Assembly: GCA_964558975.1 (NCBI GenBank)
Contig: CAZLFQ010000001.1
Coordinates: forward strand, 62,001-126,000
DNA length: 64,000 bases
From: CAZLFQ01 sp964558975
GTDB taxonomy: Bacteria; Pseudomonadota; Alphaproteobacteria; Rickettsiales; Midichloriaceae
Direction of reading: 5' to 3'
Part shown: positions 62,842 to 64,000 of the stretch, piece by piece
Position numbering within the stretch: position 1 is the first letter of the stretch
Layout of the letters: each line of letters opens with the position of its first letter
Made by a program: the position numbers and the translations under genes
The notes under the pieces: model-generated
What the model saw: only the letters and a program-made list of their open reading frames with translations
Database searches by the model: none
What the model was told of the DNA's origin: nothing

Positions 62842-63864
62842 ATGCAAGAAAAAAGACCAGTATATATCAACTGCTTAGATTTAGATGAAACACTGATAAG
62901 ATCTAAAGATTTATTCAGAAGATTTGAAAGTGACATGGCTGAAAAAATAAGTAATACAGATAGTTTAACTAAATTATTTGAAGATTGGTTGAAAAACCAC
63001 TTCCCACAACAGGGTGAGAATCTTGAGAACCTAATTCGTGCTTACGTGATAGATTCGTCTAATAGAAATCTTATAAAAGCTATGAAGCACGCAATGTCTT
63101 TGGGAGATAAATTTGCGTTAGTTACATTTAATAGCTCACTAAACTTTGCAAAGTTTTCTTTGGCTTTAATTGGTTTCACTAAAGAAGAGATCGATCAGAT
63201 TTATATTAGATATAGAGATTCTCACGATGCTCCTGAAAATAAAAATGGCTATATACTAGATGTAGTTAAGCATTTTGGGCTTATTGATGTTATTGAAGCT
63301 GCCGAAAACGATGAAAGTAAATTAACTGATCTAAGATACCCTTTAGTATCACTTGTTGATGATAATCCAGACAATTGCGATGCAGCGGAAGGAGTTGGTA
63401 TCCAAAGTTTTTTTGTTCAAGAAGGTAAGATTGGACATATTAGAGAATATTGCGATTATTTGCATGACAAAAGTAAAGCATATCTAAAAGTTAATCTTCC
63501 AAGTGCTCTTGAGCGTTTTGCGCTAGCTAAATCTCTTATTGAGGATGTGAAACAAGCGCCGTCAATTCAGAGAGATTTAGAAGAGATGTACTCAGGATTA
63601 GAAGAGGCTTTACCTCCGCTATTAAATCCTGTTACCACAAGAGTGCTGAAGAGGTCTTTCACAGCAGGAGGATTACAGTCGGCGTCTACTGATGCTAATA
63701 ACAATTCTTCCACATCTTTAAGCGTTAACCTTCATTGTGTAGATGAAACACTTGATGACCTAGAGCCAGTAGTAAACCTCCACCAAGCCAAAAAACCATG
63801 TTCAGCAAATAAAATGGTCCTTAGAAACAGGGTAGCTAAAGAGAATGAAGGATTATTAATCTAA
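62842..63864 (+). CDS. HAD-superfamily phosphatase-like protein with C-terminal extension, 340 aa
   Basis: The HAD motifs are visible in order: motif I LDLDETLI with Asp13 and Asp15, motif II VTFNSS (Thr95), a Lys near 134 and motif IV LVDDNPDN (Asp173, Asp174), with a helical cap between motifs I and II. The fold is therefore likely complete in the first ~200 residues. The C-terminal ~120 residues are helical then low-complexity and Ser/Asn-rich with a basic segment (KPCSANKMVLRNRVAKENEG). The N-terminus lacks a signal peptide. The substrate is unknown; the CtrA-type promoter groups it with the effector-like genes. Confidence 0.8.
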   Translation: MQEKRPVYINCLDLDETLIRSKDLFRRFESDMAEKISNTDSLTKLFEDWLKNHFPQQGENLENLIRAYVIDSSNRNLIKAMKHAMSLGDKFALVTFNSSLNFAKFSLALIGFTKEEIDQIYIRYRDSHDAPENKNGYILDVVKHFGLIDVIEAAENDESKLTDLRYPLVSLVDDNPDNCDAAEGVGIQSFFVQEGKIGHIREYCDYLHDKSKAYLKVNLPSALERFALAKSLIEDVKQAPSIQRDLEEMYSGLEEALPPLLNPVTTRVLKRSFTAGGLQSASTDANNNSSTSLSVNLHCVDETLDDLEPVVNLHQAKKPCSANKMVLRNRVAKENEGLLI

Positions 63865-63865
63865 A

Positions 63866-64000
63866 CTAAAAGTTAGCAGCTTCAGCATTATCATTTGTTG
63901 AAGATTCTGCAGCAGGTGGCTCAGAAAGTTTTTCTGAAATCTTAGCATGATTGCTACGGATTTTTTGCTCAATTTCTTCTGTAATTTTCGGATGATCTTT
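63866..64000 (-). CDS. recA: C-terminal end of a RecA-like protein, cut by window edge
   Basis: The minus-strand frame is open from the window end to a TAG at 63866-63868. It encodes 44 residues starting KDHPKITEEIEQKIRSNHAK, which resemble the RecA C-terminus (K(D/E)NPEIAxEIExKIR), then a Pro/Ala/Ser/Asn-rich acidic tail ending AEAANF. RecA proteins often have such acidic tails. Only the end is visible, so the call is tentative. Its stop lies one base beyond the convergent HAD gene. Confidence 0.6.
   Translation of the reverse strand, partial: KDHPKITEEIEQKIRSNHAKISEKLSEPPAAESSTNDNAEAANF

Noticed and set aside
1..64000. tRNA, rRNA or tmRNA genes
   Set aside because: I looked in the intergenic regions for TPsiC-arm-like and cloverleaf patterns and found none I could support.

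Overview
The window is low-GC DNA from what looks like a host-associated, Rickettsiales-like alphaproteobacterium. The evidence is MipZ, CtrA-type boxes, a family-typical rpmF-plsX-fabH block, pyruvate phosphate dikinase, an RNase E/G with an N/R/H-rich tail, a symporter-histidine kinase fusion, and many ankyrin, toxin-like and other eukaryotic-like proteins. The genus cannot be fixed from this sequence. There is one 100-N assembly gap, at 5748-5847.

Layout. 1-4627: end of an ABC ATPase gene, phaA-phaB (acetoacetyl-CoA branch of polyhydroxybutyrate synthesis), a CDF-like transporter and hslU. 4628-7070: a repeat-plus-glycosyltransferase toxin-like gene sitting between hslU and a second, synonymously diverged copy of the last 66 bp of hslU. 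7177-16559: an HxD-motif protein, an SSF-histidine kinase, a small secreted protein, an ankyrin protein, a class 3 lipase, a secreted charged protein, photolyase, a Nudix-like protein and an outer-membrane barrel. 16607-24999: mostly unknown effector-like genes, including a pair with a shared C-terminal module, plus comF and a methyltransferase. 24987-32503: rne-ABC exporter-ccmA on the minus strand, then secF and an APC permease. 32546-40741: a self-duplicated large protein, TetR, mipZ, pth-ychF-glyQ, an ankyrin protein, a YfgM-like protein and DedA. 40807-45957: two very large pseudopilins, prepilin peptidase and a PhoR-like kinase. 45965-49928: a four-gene archaic (Csu-type) chaperone-usher pilus operon. 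50006-52681: ppdK. 52826-60361: four consecutive effector-like genes, two of them paralogues with WH2-like actin-binding motifs and a multi-pass C-terminal membrane domain. 60413-64000: rpmF-plsX-fabH, a HAD-like protein and the 3' end of a gene that looks like recA.

The unifying observation is a promoter architecture. About twelve accessory genes spread over the window carry a TTAA-N7-TTAA (or one-mismatch) box in fixed register to the -10 element (box over the -35 region) or to a complete -35/-10 promoter (box just upstream). This is the published consensus form of the alphaproteobacterial cell-cycle regulator CtrA. The genes with this box are the unknown, repeat-containing or eukaryotic-like ones; I did not find it in register at the housekeeping genes I looked at. 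I infer a CtrA-controlled, probably cell-cycle or infection-stage-timed set of host-interaction genes. Within it, the WH2 pair and the glycosyltransferase are the most striking members.
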